Shown one piece after another: positions 1-9,107 of a stretch of DNA of 32,430 bases. A model generated the notes under the pieces. The model worked only from the letters and a program-made list of their open reading frames with translations, searched no databases and had not been told where the DNA came from. Location of the stretch: positions 1 through 32,430 of the forward strand of contig JADILW010000086.1 in the NCBI GenBank assembly GCA_017695095.1. The letters are read 5' to 3'. This DNA comes from Candidatus Cryptobacteroides avistercoris (lineage in GTDB: Bacteria; Bacteroidota; Bacteroidia; Bacteroidales; UBA932). The translations under genes and the position numbers were made by a program. Within the stretch, counting starts at the first letter, position 1. Each line of letters starts with the position of its first letter.

Positions 1-362
1 AGCGGGCCGCGCATGTCCGGAGAATACACCGAGCTGCCGTAGACATCCCGGATGTAGTCCTTGGAGGTCCGCAGGGTCAGCCCGTCCGCTGCTGTATAGA
101 CGAAAGCGTCCTTTGTCGCCTTGCGGCGCGCTGCGTGCACCTTGCGCACGAGACCGCCGCCAAACAACTCGGTCTCCGTAAAGAAACGGCGCATGGCGAC
201 GTCGATATAGAAATTAGGACGATTCAGGAGGGCCACCCCGAGACGGATTTCCGTTTTGCCGTTCAGTGTCTCCTCAATCAGCCCCCACGACAGTTTGCAG
301 CTCACGGGTATATGGAAATAATACCTGATGAACGCCAGAGTATTGTAATTCGGAGTCTTCAT
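1..362 (-). CDS. Unrecognised protein, 5' part only (cut by window edge)
   Basis: An open frame runs from an ATG at 362 to the left edge of the window without a stop, giving the first 120 residues. It begins MKTPNYNTLAFIRYYF. I see no signal peptide or clear membrane segment. The visible part is basic and aromatic-rich, and I do not recognise a family. The ATG lies 12 nt after the stop of the flavodoxin-fold oxidoreductase on the same strand, so it is probably the last visible gene of the ABC/GntR operon. The reading frame is supported by the tight spacing and the absence of stops, not by homology. Function unknown. Confidence 0.6.
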   Translation of the reverse strand, partial: MKTPNYNTLAFIRYYFHIPVSCKLSWGLIEETLNGKTEIRLGVALLNRPNFYIDVAMRRFFTETELFGGGLVRKVHAARRKATKDAFVYTAADGLTLRTSKDYIRDVYGSSVYSPDMRGP

Positions 363-374
363 ATTGAAAAAATA

Positions 375-953
375 TCAGAGAATTTTGCAGATTTCCAGCC
401 CCTCGGCCACTGCGGCCGCTATCTTCGCATCCACCTCCCCGGGAGTGCTGTAGTCGAGGTTCTCCGCAGCCACGGTAATCACCTCTCCACAGCCCCAGAG
501 CGCGGAAAGGGCCTTCAGATATGGAGTCGCCGCCTCCAGAGGGTCTCCGGTATGCACATCCATGCCGCGGGTCGTGACGTAGAGCAGCTTCTCGCTGCGG
601 CAAAGGCCCTCGAAATGCGTACCGCTGTCCTTGAAGGTTATGTTGTAGAGCGACATGTTCTCTATGAACACCTTGAGTATCGCCGGGAAGCTCATGTCCC
701 AGAACGGCGCCGCGATCACTATCCTGTCAGCACCGGCAAGCCGCCTCGCAAGAGCGACCGTCTCTTCCGGAACATACCCCGAACTGCGTTCCGCGAGCAC
801 CTTCCGCCCGACCGCCGCATAATCCCCGCCGTCCAGCCGGACGGTCTCGATTTCATAACGCTTTCCAAGTTCCGCCACCAGCGGCTCAAGTATCCTGCGC
901 GTGCGCGAATCCCCGCCGCGCATGCAGGCGTCTATGACCATAAGTTTACGCAT
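375..953 (-). CDS. Flavodoxin-fold NAD(P)H oxidoreductase (azoreductase/quinone reductase type)
   Basis: The 192-residue protein starts MRKLMVIDACMRGGDSRTRR, the first beta strand and phosphate-binding loop of the FMN-dependent azoreductase/NQO family. The segment APFWDMSFPAILKVFIE (about residues 89-105) matches the family's conserved W-N/D-x-S-P-A-x-L-K region near the flavin. The end of the domain is complete, and 190-210 residues is the normal length. Such enzymes reduce quinones or azo compounds with NAD(P)H in the cytoplasm; the substrate here cannot be told. An upstream in-frame extension is possible, but the start at 953 aligns with the family N-terminus. The gene overlaps the end of the GntR gene by 8 nt, which implies translational coupling and one operon. 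Confidence 0.8.
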   Translation of the reverse strand: MRKLMVIDACMRGGDSRTRRILEPLVAELGKRYEIETVRLDGGDYAAVGRKVLAERSSGYVPEETVALARRLAGADRIVIAAPFWDMSFPAILKVFIENMSLYNITFKDSGTHFEGLCRSEKLLYVTTRGMDVHTGDPLEAATPYLKALSALWGCGEVITVAAENLDYSTPGEVDAKIAAAVAEGLEICKIL

Positions 954-1320
954 GATTCTTATCTTCTGAATTTTTCCATTTCTCCTCCACGACATCCATA
1001 GGAATGCCCAACAGCCGCATCTGCCTGAACAGCTCGGGCAGCCGCTCGTCCATGAACTCCCGCCGGCGGTCCGCAAGTATGAGCTCCCGCGCCCGCTCCG
1101 ACACGAAATAGCCCATGCCCCGACGGGTATAGACTATCTCGCGCCGCACGAGCTGGTCGTACGCGCGCACCACGGTGTTCGTGTTGACCTCCAGCTGTTC
1201 CGAAAGCTCCCGCACGCTCGGTATCCTGTCCCCGGGGCCGTAGCGTCCGGAAAGTATGTCATCGCAGACTCTCTCATACATCTGCAGGTAGATCGCCTTG
1301 TCCTGTCTGAAGTCAGTCAT
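946..1320 (-). CDS. GntR-family transcriptional regulator, YtrA type
   Basis: The protein has 124 residues. The N-terminal winged helix-turn-helix (about residues 8-75) is typical of GntR: IYLQMYERVCDDILSGRY, then GDRIPSVRELSEQLEVN and TNTVVRAYDQLVRR, ending in the wing with RRGMGYFV. Only about 45 residues follow, too short for an effector domain of the FadR or HutC kind. This is the pattern of the YtrA subfamily, which usually represses a neighbouring ABC transporter operon. It overlaps the permease gene upstream by 8 nt and the oxidoreductase gene downstream by 8 nt. A palindrome over the operon promoter at 2840-2865 is its likely binding site (inference). Confidence 0.88.
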   Translation of the reverse strand: MTDFRQDKAIYLQMYERVCDDILSGRYGPGDRIPSVRELSEQLEVNTNTVVRAYDQLVRREIVYTRRGMGYFVSERARELILADRRREFMDERLPELFRQMRLLGIPMDVVEEKWKNSEDKNHA

Positions 1321-2017
1321 TCTCCCTCACGTCCATTTCAAGCCTCCTGAACAGCCTGTACGACTGCACAATGAATATCAGCATCAGCGACAGGGAGACG
1401 CACGCGGTCACGATGCGCGCCGACGGCCTGTCTATTATCCCGAGAGCCCTCAGGACCGTCGGGAACAGCAGGAAGCAGACGAGACCGGCGAGCTGGCCGA
1501 AGAAGACCAGCTTGGAATGCCTGCGCTTCGAAGCGCTCCTGGAATACAGCAGAACCCATATTATCAGCGGCAGCATGAACATCGCCCCCACGAGGCCGGA
1601 AGCGTCGAAGCCCTCCCTGAAATACAGCAGAGTCAGCGAAGGTTCATTGAAGAACGACAGCAGCGTGAAGAAAGCCGAACCCACAAGCACCGACAGCGCG
1701 AGGAACATCACGCTCAGCAGCAGGGAGTTCACGAAAACCGACACATACTTCTCCGCCGGGCTGGCCGGGACCATCATCCTGTATGCCACCAGGTCGCTGA
1801 AGAAAGCCACCGAGGCGACGAAGGAGCACGCCACCATCATCCTTTCGGCCACGCTCACGCTCTCCCCCTCCTCTCCGAAAATCAGCGAGAACAGGCATAT
1901 CACCAGAACAGCTGCCGCACCCACCCGCAGCGTTCTGCCGATGTTCCGACCGTACATCTCCACCATCTGCAGACGGCAGAAAAGCATCATCCTCCTGAAA
2001 CTGAAAGCCTCCATCAC
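1313..2017 (-). CDS. ABC transporter permease-like membrane protein
   Basis: The 234-residue protein is strongly hydrophobic, with about six membrane segments: near residues 30-48, 62-80, 96-118, 140-160, 172-190 and 203-222. Between them lie short polar loops, and the N-terminus is basic (FRRMMLFCRLQMVEMYGRN). No permease signature can be assigned by eye. The call rests on topology and on the 4-nt overlap with the ATPase gene upstream, the arrangement seen in YtrBCD-like exporters controlled by YtrA-type regulators. It probably forms the membrane part of a transporter with the 2014-2823 product. The transported compound is unknown; related systems respond to cell-envelope stress. Confidence 0.75.
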   Translation of the reverse strand: MMEAFSFRRMMLFCRLQMVEMYGRNIGRTLRVGAAAVLVICLFSLIFGEEGESVSVAERMMVACSFVASVAFFSDLVAYRMMVPASPAEKYVSVFVNSLLLSVMFLALSVLVGSAFFTLLSFFNEPSLTLLYFREGFDASGLVGAMFMLPLIIWVLLYSRSASKRRHSKLVFFGQLAGLVCFLLFPTVLRALGIIDRPSARIVTACVSLSLMLIFIVQSYRLFRRLEMDVREND

Positions 2018-2823
2018 TCTATTCCTCCATTGATTACAGCGTTGAACAGCATATCCATGGGAATCCCGCTCTCGCAGGCGTCGTCGTTTCTCCTGAGCAC
2101 CCTGTACCCTTCCGCACAGCTCTCGGCATAGACCGCGCCTTCGGCAGAAGACGAAATTCCGTAGGAATACCTGTGCGAAAGTTCGTCTACGGAAGCGCTG
2201 AACAATGTGCCGTCGTTCCTGAGCACCATCACGTCGGAGACGATCCTGTCGACATCGGACATCACGTGCGTGGAAACCACCACCGACTGGCCGTCATCCA
2301 GATGCCTCATCAGCAGCCTGCGGAACATTCCGCGCGAAGGCAGGTCCATGCCGTTCAGCGGCTCGTCCAGCAGCATGAGCTTCGCGCCCAGCGAGAGCAG
2401 GAAGCTCAACATGAACTTGTGCCTGTTTCCGAGCGACAGTTGCTCGAGGCTCCGGGTGCCCGGGTCTATGCCGAACTTCTTGAGGCAGTCGTCCAGCACG
2501 GCGCGGCTGAAGCGGGGATAGAACACGGAATTGAGCGAAACGAACTTCTCCAGGCTCTCGTTGCGCAGTTCGAACTCGGCCGGCATGAAGACCACGTCCT
2601 GAAGCGTCTCCACCTTCCTGTCAGCGACATTCTCCCCTCCGCAAAGGATTTCACCCTTCTTCGGGAACAGCAGCCCCGCCATCAGTTTGAGCAAGGTGCT
2701 CTTCCCTGCCCCGTTGAGCCCGAGCAGTCCGTATATCCTGCCGTCCCCGACGGCGGCCGAAGCATCCCTGATCACGGTCTGGCCGTATTCATACCAGTAC
2801 CATACATCCTTCAATTCAGTCAT
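2014..2823 (-). CDS. ABC transporter ATP-binding protein
   Basis: The protein has 269 residues from the ATG at 2823. That start gives the usual beginning MTELKDVWYWYEYG; an upstream in-frame extension would cross the operator and promoter and is rejected. Walker A is GLNGAGKST (residues 35-43), the signature is LSLGNRHKF, Walker B is LMLLDEPLNGMD, and the H-loop is STHVMSD. The roughly 60 C-terminal residues after the ATPase core are typical of the drug/antibiotic exporter group. It should power the adjacent permease from the cytoplasmic face. It is the first gene of the operon, directly downstream of the promoter at 2866-2895. Confidence 0.93.
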   Translation of the reverse strand: MTELKDVWYWYEYGQTVIRDASAAVGDGRIYGLLGLNGAGKSTLLKLMAGLLFPKKGEILCGGENVADRKVETLQDVVFMPAEFELRNESLEKFVSLNSVFYPRFSRAVLDDCLKKFGIDPGTRSLEQLSLGNRHKFMLSFLLSLGAKLMLLDEPLNGMDLPSRGMFRRLLMRHLDDGQSVVVSTHVMSDVDRIVSDVMVLRNDGTLFSASVDELSHRYSYGISSSAEGAVYAESCAEGYRVLRRNDDACESGIPMDMLFNAVINGGIE

Positions 2824-2839
2824 ATCATTATGTCTTTTA

Positions 2840-2865
2840 CACTGTACCACCGTAGCGATACAGTG
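2840..2865 (-). promoter_or_regulatory. Palindromic operator, likely YtrA/GntR site
   Basis: CACTGTA and TACAGTG form a perfect 7-bp inverted repeat separated by 12 nt. The site starts at the base next to the -7 box (2866-2873), so a bound protein would cover the transcription start. Bacillus YtrA is known to bind an AGTGTA/TACACT-type palindrome with a 13-bp spacer, a similar layout. The regulator encoded in the same operon (946-1320) is the natural candidate. Binding is inferred. Confidence 0.65.
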
Positions 2866-2895
2866 CAAAGGTAATGATAAAAATCAGAAAAGCAA
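2866..2895 (-). promoter_or_regulatory. Promoter of the ABC/GntR operon
   Basis: On the minus strand a TTG (2893-2895) is followed after 19 nt by TACCTTTG (2866-2873), a perfect match to the Bacteroidetes -7 consensus TAnnTTTG with normal spacing. Transcription should start near 2860, about 37 nt before the ATPase ATG at 2823. Confidence 0.7.
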
Positions 2896-2899
2896 GAAG

Positions 2900-4378
2900 C
2901 TACCCGCAATAATAATATTCCGCCACGAGCCGCGCCTCCAGCTTCGGGTCGGCCGCAAGCCGCTGCCGCAGGTCGCCGTCGCCATAATCGCGCAGCTTCT
3001 TCAATATGCCGTCTATCATCAGCGGTGAGAATATGCCGTCCCGCTCATAGACGCCGCGCTGCCTCTCAAGCTGCACCGCCGATTCCGCGCACGAGCCCGG
3101 AAGCTGGTCGAGAGCCGCCGCACGGGCCTCGCCGGCCTTCTTGTGTATGTCCACATCCACGTAGGTGCGCTCCGCAACCGCGTCAGCGTCCGGCATCTCC
3201 AGCCCGTACATGCAGGCTACGCAGAGCGCGGAAAGCAGCTGGTAGATGTCGGCGGAGCAGTCAGCCGAACGGATTTCGAAGGTCTGCTTCGACACACCGG
3301 CCTTCGCAGGCACGGAGTTGTCGGGTCCGTTCACCTCGGCGAACATGTCGGTTCCTCCGGTCCAGCCCAGCGGCACGCGCACCAGCACCGAGCGGTTCCT
3401 GTCGCCCCAGCACACGCTCGTAGGCGCCTCCTGGTGCGGCACGAGCCGCAGGTACGACACCGGATTGCCGTTGCCGAAGGCGGTGATCGAAGGTGCGAGC
3501 ACCATCATGCCGGCAATCGCACGCCGTGCGGTCACGGAAAGGCCGCCGCCGTCATCCACGAGCACGTTCCTGCCGTCCTTCATGATTCTCATGTGGATAT
3601 GCAGGCCGGAGCCCGCCTTGCCCGCGGTGATCTTGGGCGCGAAGCTCACGTCGAGCCCGTATTCCGCGGCGGTGTTGCGGATTATCCACTTCGCCAGCAT
3701 GAGCTGGTCGGCGGCGTCCGCAACGTCCACGGGAAGGAACTCGATCTCGTTCTGCTCGTAGAGCCTGCCGTCGAGTCGGAAATTGCCGACTTCGGAATGT
3801 CCGTACTTGATCTTCCCGCCGGCCTTCATTATGCGGTGCATGCAGTCGGTCCTGAAATCATTGAACTTCGCGAACGGGGCCGACTCGTGATAGCCTTTCT
3901 GGTCGGTCGCCGGATACATCGCGAGGGCTTCGTCCTCAGGCGCCGACACATAGAACTCCAGTTCGCCCATCGCATGGAAATCCATGCCTGTCCTCCTGCG
4001 GAAAGCGTCGCGGGCCTTCACCAGGGTGTATTCCGGAGAGCAGTCCAGCCTGCGGCCGTTCTTGTCGAGGAAGGCGCAGAGGAAGCACGCCGTAGGAAGT
4101 TCGGCGAAGGGGTCGAGGAACATGGTCCCGAGCCTCGGAATCACGTAGAGGTCGCTGTTGCCCGCCCCGATGAAGGGGAAGAGGCTAGAACCGTCCACCC
4201 TCTCGCCGTAGCGGAGAATCGACTGCAGATAGTCATCGTCGTTCACGGTGAAGTTCAGCGTCTTGAGCCTGCCGTCGGCGGCCGGATACATGAAGTTCAC
4301 CATCTCGATGCCGTTGGATTTGATAAAATCCAGCGTTTCCTGAATATTCATGGTCGTTTCAGTGTTAGTGGTTTTCAT
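2900..4378 (-). CDS. glnA: Glutamine synthetase, type I
   Basis: The enzyme makes glutamine from glutamate, ammonia and ATP in the cytoplasm. From the ATG at 4378 it has 492 residues; a second ATG at 4351 (MNIQETLDFIKSNGIEMVNF) fits the family start equally well and would give 483. The beta-grasp domain (DGRLKTLNF, then GAGNSDLYVIPRLGT) is followed by the catalytic domain. Visible are the metal-binding ELEFYV and EIEF segments, the GSGLHIHM ammonia/metal motif, the RLVPHQEAP flap region and NRSVLVRVP. All are conserved, so it should be active. The gene follows the CocE-like gene with one base between stop and start (TGA-C-ATG), so the two are probably co-transcribed. I see no terminator after it. 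Confidence 0.92.
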   Translation of the reverse strand: MKTTNTETTMNIQETLDFIKSNGIEMVNFMYPAADGRLKTLNFTVNDDDYLQSILRYGERVDGSSLFPFIGAGNSDLYVIPRLGTMFLDPFAELPTACFLCAFLDKNGRRLDCSPEYTLVKARDAFRRRTGMDFHAMGELEFYVSAPEDEALAMYPATDQKGYHESAPFAKFNDFRTDCMHRIMKAGGKIKYGHSEVGNFRLDGRLYEQNEIEFLPVDVADAADQLMLAKWIIRNTAAEYGLDVSFAPKITAGKAGSGLHIHMRIMKDGRNVLVDDGGGLSVTARRAIAGMMVLAPSITAFGNGNPVSYLRLVPHQEAPTSVCWGDRNRSVLVRVPLGWTGGTDMFAEVNGPDNSVPAKAGVSKQTFEIRSADCSADIYQLLSALCVACMYGLEMPDADAVAERTYVDVDIHKKAGEARAAALDQLPGSCAESAVQLERQRGVYERDGIFSPLMIDGILKKLRDYGDGDLRQRLAADPKLEARLVAEYYYCG

Positions 4379-4379
4379 G

Positions 4380-6146
4380 TCAGAGCACGGGGAACACCAC
4401 CCGCGAGCCGTCCTCGCCGCCGACGAACACGGTCTGGTGAGCCTTCACGGTCTCGGCCTGTTCGGCCCAGACTCCGGCGGTATTGGAATGCACGGCATAT
4501 TCGGGGAACTGCGAGGACTTGATGTCCAGCCGCAACGCGTTTCCGGCCTTCACCGTCCACATTATCGGAAGCGCCTCTATCTCCAGCACAACCTCGTCGC
4601 CCCTGCGGTATTCCACCCTGGGCTTGAGCAGCCCGTCGCGGTAGCCGAGGGTCGCGATGGAAGTGCGCATGTTGTAGGTCTCGCCGGAAGGAGTCACCTC
4701 GCTTAGGGTGAACGCGAACGCCGTGTCGTCGACGTCGGTCTTCACCCTCAGGTACACTTTCACGTTGCCGACTATGGTCATATCCTCCTCCAGAGGCTCG
4801 CTGACGAAGCTCAGGATGTCGTCCCTGTAGCCCGCCTCGCTCTGCAGGCGGCTTCCCCGCCTCTCCGAAGAAGTGAACAGAGTCTCCCCTCCCTCGGCGT
4901 AGACCGGATTCTCAGGGTCGTAGACATAGCCCACGGTCGAACGTCCCCGCTGGGCGGAAGGCAGAAGCCCGAGCACGTTCCACCTGTCCCCCGCAGGTTC
5001 GGACGAGAGATACATGGTCCTGGAGCGTCCGGTCTCCATAGGCCACGAATCGAAGTTCACCCAGCGGTCGGCCTCTATATCGTAGACCCTGACCTCGCCG
5101 CGGGGCTCCTCCTTCTTCACCAGCAGCGAATAGAACCACTCGAACTGGTCGGCGTTGATGTCGAATTCCATAGCGTTCGCGGTGGGCACATGGGTGGGCG
5201 TCACCTGGAAGGAATGGTTCCACGAGCCGAGAATCAGCCGGCTCTTCGCCTTCACTTCAGGCCTGAGCCTCTCGTAGCCCAGCACCGTCCCCTCCTCGTG
5301 GTGGTCGAACTGCCCCGCGACTATCGTGAGAGGCACGTCAATCACATAGGGGATGCGCTTGAGGTCGGCCCACACGCCCGTGTTCCAGTAGGGGTCGGTG
5401 TAGTCGGTGTGGGTGATCCAGTCGCGGTAGTACTGGAGCTTCTGCCCGAGTATGTTCACATCCGCCTCGACCTGAGGGCGGTAGAGATAGAATCCGTAGT
5501 AATTCTCGCCAGGAGCCTGGCCAGGCTTCCTCTCCGGCTTCACTATGTCCTCCTCGGCGTTGTCGATGGCCCAGCCGGACATGATGTCCTCCCGGAACAG
5601 GCCGCTGCGGAAGCAGGAGATGTGCCTGTCCACCCCGTAGTGGCTCAGATACATGCCCTTGACCTTGTCGGGTATCGAATCGCCCACCAGCCAGCCGGTC
5701 AGCGCGGTGTAGGAGGAGCCGAAGATGCCTATGTCGCCGCACCACGGCTGCTCCGCAAGCCATTCGTAGAGCGCGATGCCGTCGGCCCTCTCGTTCACGT
5801 TGGGCGAGAAGAAGCCCTCGGACCCGCCCTTGCCGCGGCAGTCCTGCTGGATGTAGCCTATGCCGTGGCGGGCATACTCCCTGGCGATGCCCACATAGTC
5901 ACCCTGTCCCCACACGTAAGGGGTGCGCGTGACCACCATGGGGAAGGGGCCCTCCCCTTCCGGGAGATAGATTCTCGTGAGCAGCCTGACTCCGTCTTCG
6001 CCCGACGGCACCATCTCCTCGAAATAGACATAGTCGTCGCAGACCCTCGGCGCCAGGTCGTCGAACATTCCCTCCTGAGCCGGAGCGGCGGCCGCGGCGG
6101 CGCACAGCGCGGCGCATGCGGCAAGAAACTTCCTGTTGATTCTCAT
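4380..6146 (-). CDS. Secreted CocE/NonD (S15-like) alpha/beta hydrolase
   Basis: The protein has 588 residues. It opens with a signal peptide (MRINRKFLAACAALCAAAAA, cut near APAQ|EG), so it is exported. The hydrolase domain carries the CocE/X-Pro dipeptidyl-peptidase pattern: TRTPYVWGQGDY, QQDCRGKGGSEG, the nucleophile serine in FGSSYTAL (S145), an aspartate in AGQFDHH and a histidine in GSWNHS. A C-terminal beta-sandwich of about 230 residues, with a DDTAF segment, completes the S15 architecture. Family members cleave ester, amide or Xaa-Pro bonds; the substrate cannot be read from sequence. It is upstream of and nearly contiguous with glnA. The dehydrogenase gene at 6221 is divergent, across a 74-bp gap. 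Confidence 0.88.
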   Translation of the reverse strand: MRINRKFLAACAALCAAAAAAPAQEGMFDDLAPRVCDDYVYFEEMVPSGEDGVRLLTRIYLPEGEGPFPMVVTRTPYVWGQGDYVGIAREYARHGIGYIQQDCRGKGGSEGFFSPNVNERADGIALYEWLAEQPWCGDIGIFGSSYTALTGWLVGDSIPDKVKGMYLSHYGVDRHISCFRSGLFREDIMSGWAIDNAEEDIVKPERKPGQAPGENYYGFYLYRPQVEADVNILGQKLQYYRDWITHTDYTDPYWNTGVWADLKRIPYVIDVPLTIVAGQFDHHEEGTVLGYERLRPEVKAKSRLILGSWNHSFQVTPTHVPTANAMEFDINADQFEWFYSLLVKKEEPRGEVRVYDIEADRWVNFDSWPMETGRSRTMYLSSEPAGDRWNVLGLLPSAQRGRSTVGYVYDPENPVYAEGGETLFTSSERRGSRLQSEAGYRDDILSFVSEPLEEDMTIVGNVKVYLRVKTDVDDTAFAFTLSEVTPSGETYNMRTSIATLGYRDGLLKPRVEYRRGDEVVLEIEALPIMWTVKAGNALRLDIKSSQFPEYAVHSNTAGVWAEQAETVKAHQTVFVGGEDGSRVVFPVL

Positions 6147-6220
6147 GTATGCAATATATCAATTATTCTCAAGAAAATCGCCGTCTTTTGCGTATATTGG
6201 TCACACAGCTACATTCTATC

Positions 6221-7237
6221 ATGGAAAAAGTCCGTCTGGGTGTGGTCGGCACCAACTTCATAACCGACTGGATGATTGCCGGGGCGAGGCAGGACAGCCG
6301 CGTCGAAATATCGGCCGTATGCTCCCGCAGCATGGACAGGGCGCAGGCCTTCGCCGCAAGGCACGGCATACCGCAGTGCTTCTCCTCCCTCGAGGAAATG
6401 GCTGCGAGCCCCGGGGTCGACGCGGTCTACATCGCCACGCCGAACTTCCGCCACGCCGACCAGAGCATCCTCTGCATGGACCACGGCAAGCACGTGCTCT
6501 GCGAGAAGCCCCTCTCCACCTGCGCCGCCGAAGCCGAAAAGATGATCGCGACCGCCCGCAGACGCGGAGTCGTGCTGATGGAAGCGATGAAGTCCACCCT
6601 CAACCCCAACTTCTCCGCACTGAAAGCCGCCGTCGGGCGCATCGGCGCCGTGCGCAGATACTTCGCCTCCTACTGCCAGTACTCGTCGAGATACGACAGA
6701 TACAAGGCTGGCGAACTGCCAAACGCCTTCAACCCGGCATACGCCGGAGGCGCGCTCATGGACATAGGAGTCTACACCGTCTACCCCATGGTCGCCCTTT
6801 TCGGAATGCCGCGGACCGTCCGTGCATCCGCCCTGCTGCTCCCCTCCGGAGCCGACGGCCAGGGCAGCGCGACTTTCGGCTACGACGGCATGGAGGCCAC
6901 GATAATATATTCCAAGATAGCGGACTCCTCCCTGCCCTCCGAAATCCAGGGGGAGGACGGCACCGTCGTGGTCGACCACATCAACAATATCGGCCGCATA
7001 AGCCTCATTGAAAGACCAGCCGGCTCCGCCGGAGGACGCAGGCGCGAGAGCGCCGCGGTCGACCTGAGCGTGCCGGCTGACAAGGATGAATACTACTACG
7101 AAGCCGCCGAATTCGCCGACCTCATATTGCACGGAAAGCCCGAGTCAGCCGTCAACAGCCACTCGAACTCTCTGCACACGATGGAACTGCTCGACGAGAT
7201 ACGCCGGCAGACCGGGATTGTCTTTTCTACTGACTAG
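6221..7237 (+). CDS. Gfo/Idh/MocA-family NAD(P)-dependent oxidoreductase
   Basis: The ATG at 6221 gives 338 residues and places the Rossmann start correctly (MEKVRLGVVGTNFITDWMI). An earlier in-frame ATG would add 24 residues unlike the family. The N-terminal nucleotide-binding domain includes YIATPNFRHADQ and the hallmark LCEKPLST (the EKP lysine motif). The C-terminal alpha/beta substrate domain has GGALMDIGVYTVYP with the usual catalytic-region Asp. Members oxidise or reduce sugars and cyclitols in the cytoplasm; this one looks closest to the dihydrodiol dehydrogenase-like subgroup, and its substrate is unknown. It converges on the next gene, and the two stop codons overlap (4 nt shared). 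Confidence 0.9.
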   Translation: MEKVRLGVVGTNFITDWMIAGARQDSRVEISAVCSRSMDRAQAFAARHGIPQCFSSLEEMAASPGVDAVYIATPNFRHADQSILCMDHGKHVLCEKPLSTCAAEAEKMIATARRRGVVLMEAMKSTLNPNFSALKAAVGRIGAVRRYFASYCQYSSRYDRYKAGELPNAFNPAYAGGALMDIGVYTVYPMVALFGMPRTVRASALLLPSGADGQGSATFGYDGMEATIIYSKIADSSLPSEIQGEDGTVVVDHINNIGRISLIERPAGSAGGRRRESAAVDLSVPADKDEYYYEAAEFADLILHGKPESAVNSHSNSLHTMELLDEIRRQTGIVFSTD

Positions 7238-7764
7238 AAAGCGAAGCCTACGGACACCTTCACGTGGCTTGAATAGGGCCTGTCCTCCCATCCGCGGGGA
7301 GTCTTGGCGCCGCTGGCCGCTGCGAAGGGCTTCTGGAGTTCGTAGCCGAGCTTCAGGTTGAAGCGTCCGAGATCGACACCGACGGCGGGATTGAAGTAGA
7401 ATCCGAGACCGTAGTTGGTGCAGTCGGCATACTCACCGAGCCTTACGCTCACGAAGGGAGAATCGAACTTGTCGAGGAAAGAATACTTCACCTCGGCGAA
7501 GACCGGAATGATGACGGAAGTCTTGTCTGCATAAACAGTGTCGAAGCCGAGTCCGATACCGCCGCCCACATACAGTCCGTTGCCGAAGCTGTAGCCATGG
7601 GAGGTGGAGAGCACGAACTGTCCGGGATTCATCCAGGCAAACTCCACGTCCGCCCTGTAATCCCTGCGGTAAGACCAGCTCTCCCTGCCGTCCTGTGCAG
7701 AGGCGAAATTACCTGCAGCCAGAAACATTCCAGCCGCAAGGATGCAAGCGAAAATTCTTTTCAT
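7234..7764 (-). CDS. Small outer-membrane beta-barrel-like protein
   Basis: The protein has 176 residues. A signal peptide (MKRIFACILAAGMFLAAGNF, cut after ASAQ) is followed by alternating polar/aromatic strands typical of an 8-stranded barrel, such as GYSFGNGLYVGGGIGLGFD and FFNP-like turns, ending HVKVSVGFAF with a terminal phenylalanine as expected for BAM substrates. No enzymatic motif is visible. It is monocistronic: it has its own promoter at 7790-7797 and converges on the dehydrogenase gene. It is probably an outer-membrane protein of unknown role. Confidence 0.75.
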   Translation of the reverse strand: MKRIFACILAAGMFLAAGNFASAQDGRESWSYRRDYRADVEFAWMNPGQFVLSTSHGYSFGNGLYVGGGIGLGFDTVYADKTSVIIPVFAEVKYSFLDKFDSPFVSVRLGEYADCTNYGLGFYFNPAVGVDLGRFNLKLGYELQKPFAAASGAKTPRGWEDRPYSSHVKVSVGFAF

Positions 7765-7789
7765 GATTTTAGGTTTTTAAAATTTATCA

Positions 7790-7797
7790 CAAAGATA
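7790..7797 (-). promoter_or_regulatory. -7 promoter element of the beta-barrel gene
   Basis: TATCTTTG on the minus strand matches TAnnTTTG perfectly and lies 25 nt before the ATG at 7764. No good TTTG is found 19-21 nt upstream, so the promoter may be weak or need an activator. Confidence 0.5.
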
Positions 7798-7860
7798 CCT
7801 TATTTTTCGCTCAATTCCCTTATTTTCTCGAAAACTTTTCGCACGTCCAGCATATCGTGC

Positions 7861-7894
7861 AAAAAGGCCGGTCGGAGATTTCCGGCCGGCCTTT
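7861..7894 (-). terminator. Intrinsic terminator of the 7914-10244 esterase operon
   Basis: GGCCGGTCGG (7866-7875) pairs over its full 10 bp, with one G-T pair, to CCGGCCGGCC (7882-7891) around a 6-nt loop. AAA/TTT flanks extend the stem and a run of five T follows on the minus strand. It lies 20 nt after the stop codon at 7914. The A/T tracts on both sides could make it work in both directions. Confidence 0.85.
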
Positions 7895-7913
7895 CACAAT
7901 GAATGCCAGTGCA

Positions 7914-9107
<1,194 letters not shown>

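Noticed and set aside
6187..6217. Possible promoter TTTG-N19-TACATTCT for the Gfo/Idh/MocA gene.
   Set aside because: The -7 box has two mismatches, and the start site would fall on or just past the ATG at 6221. It is too weak to annotate.
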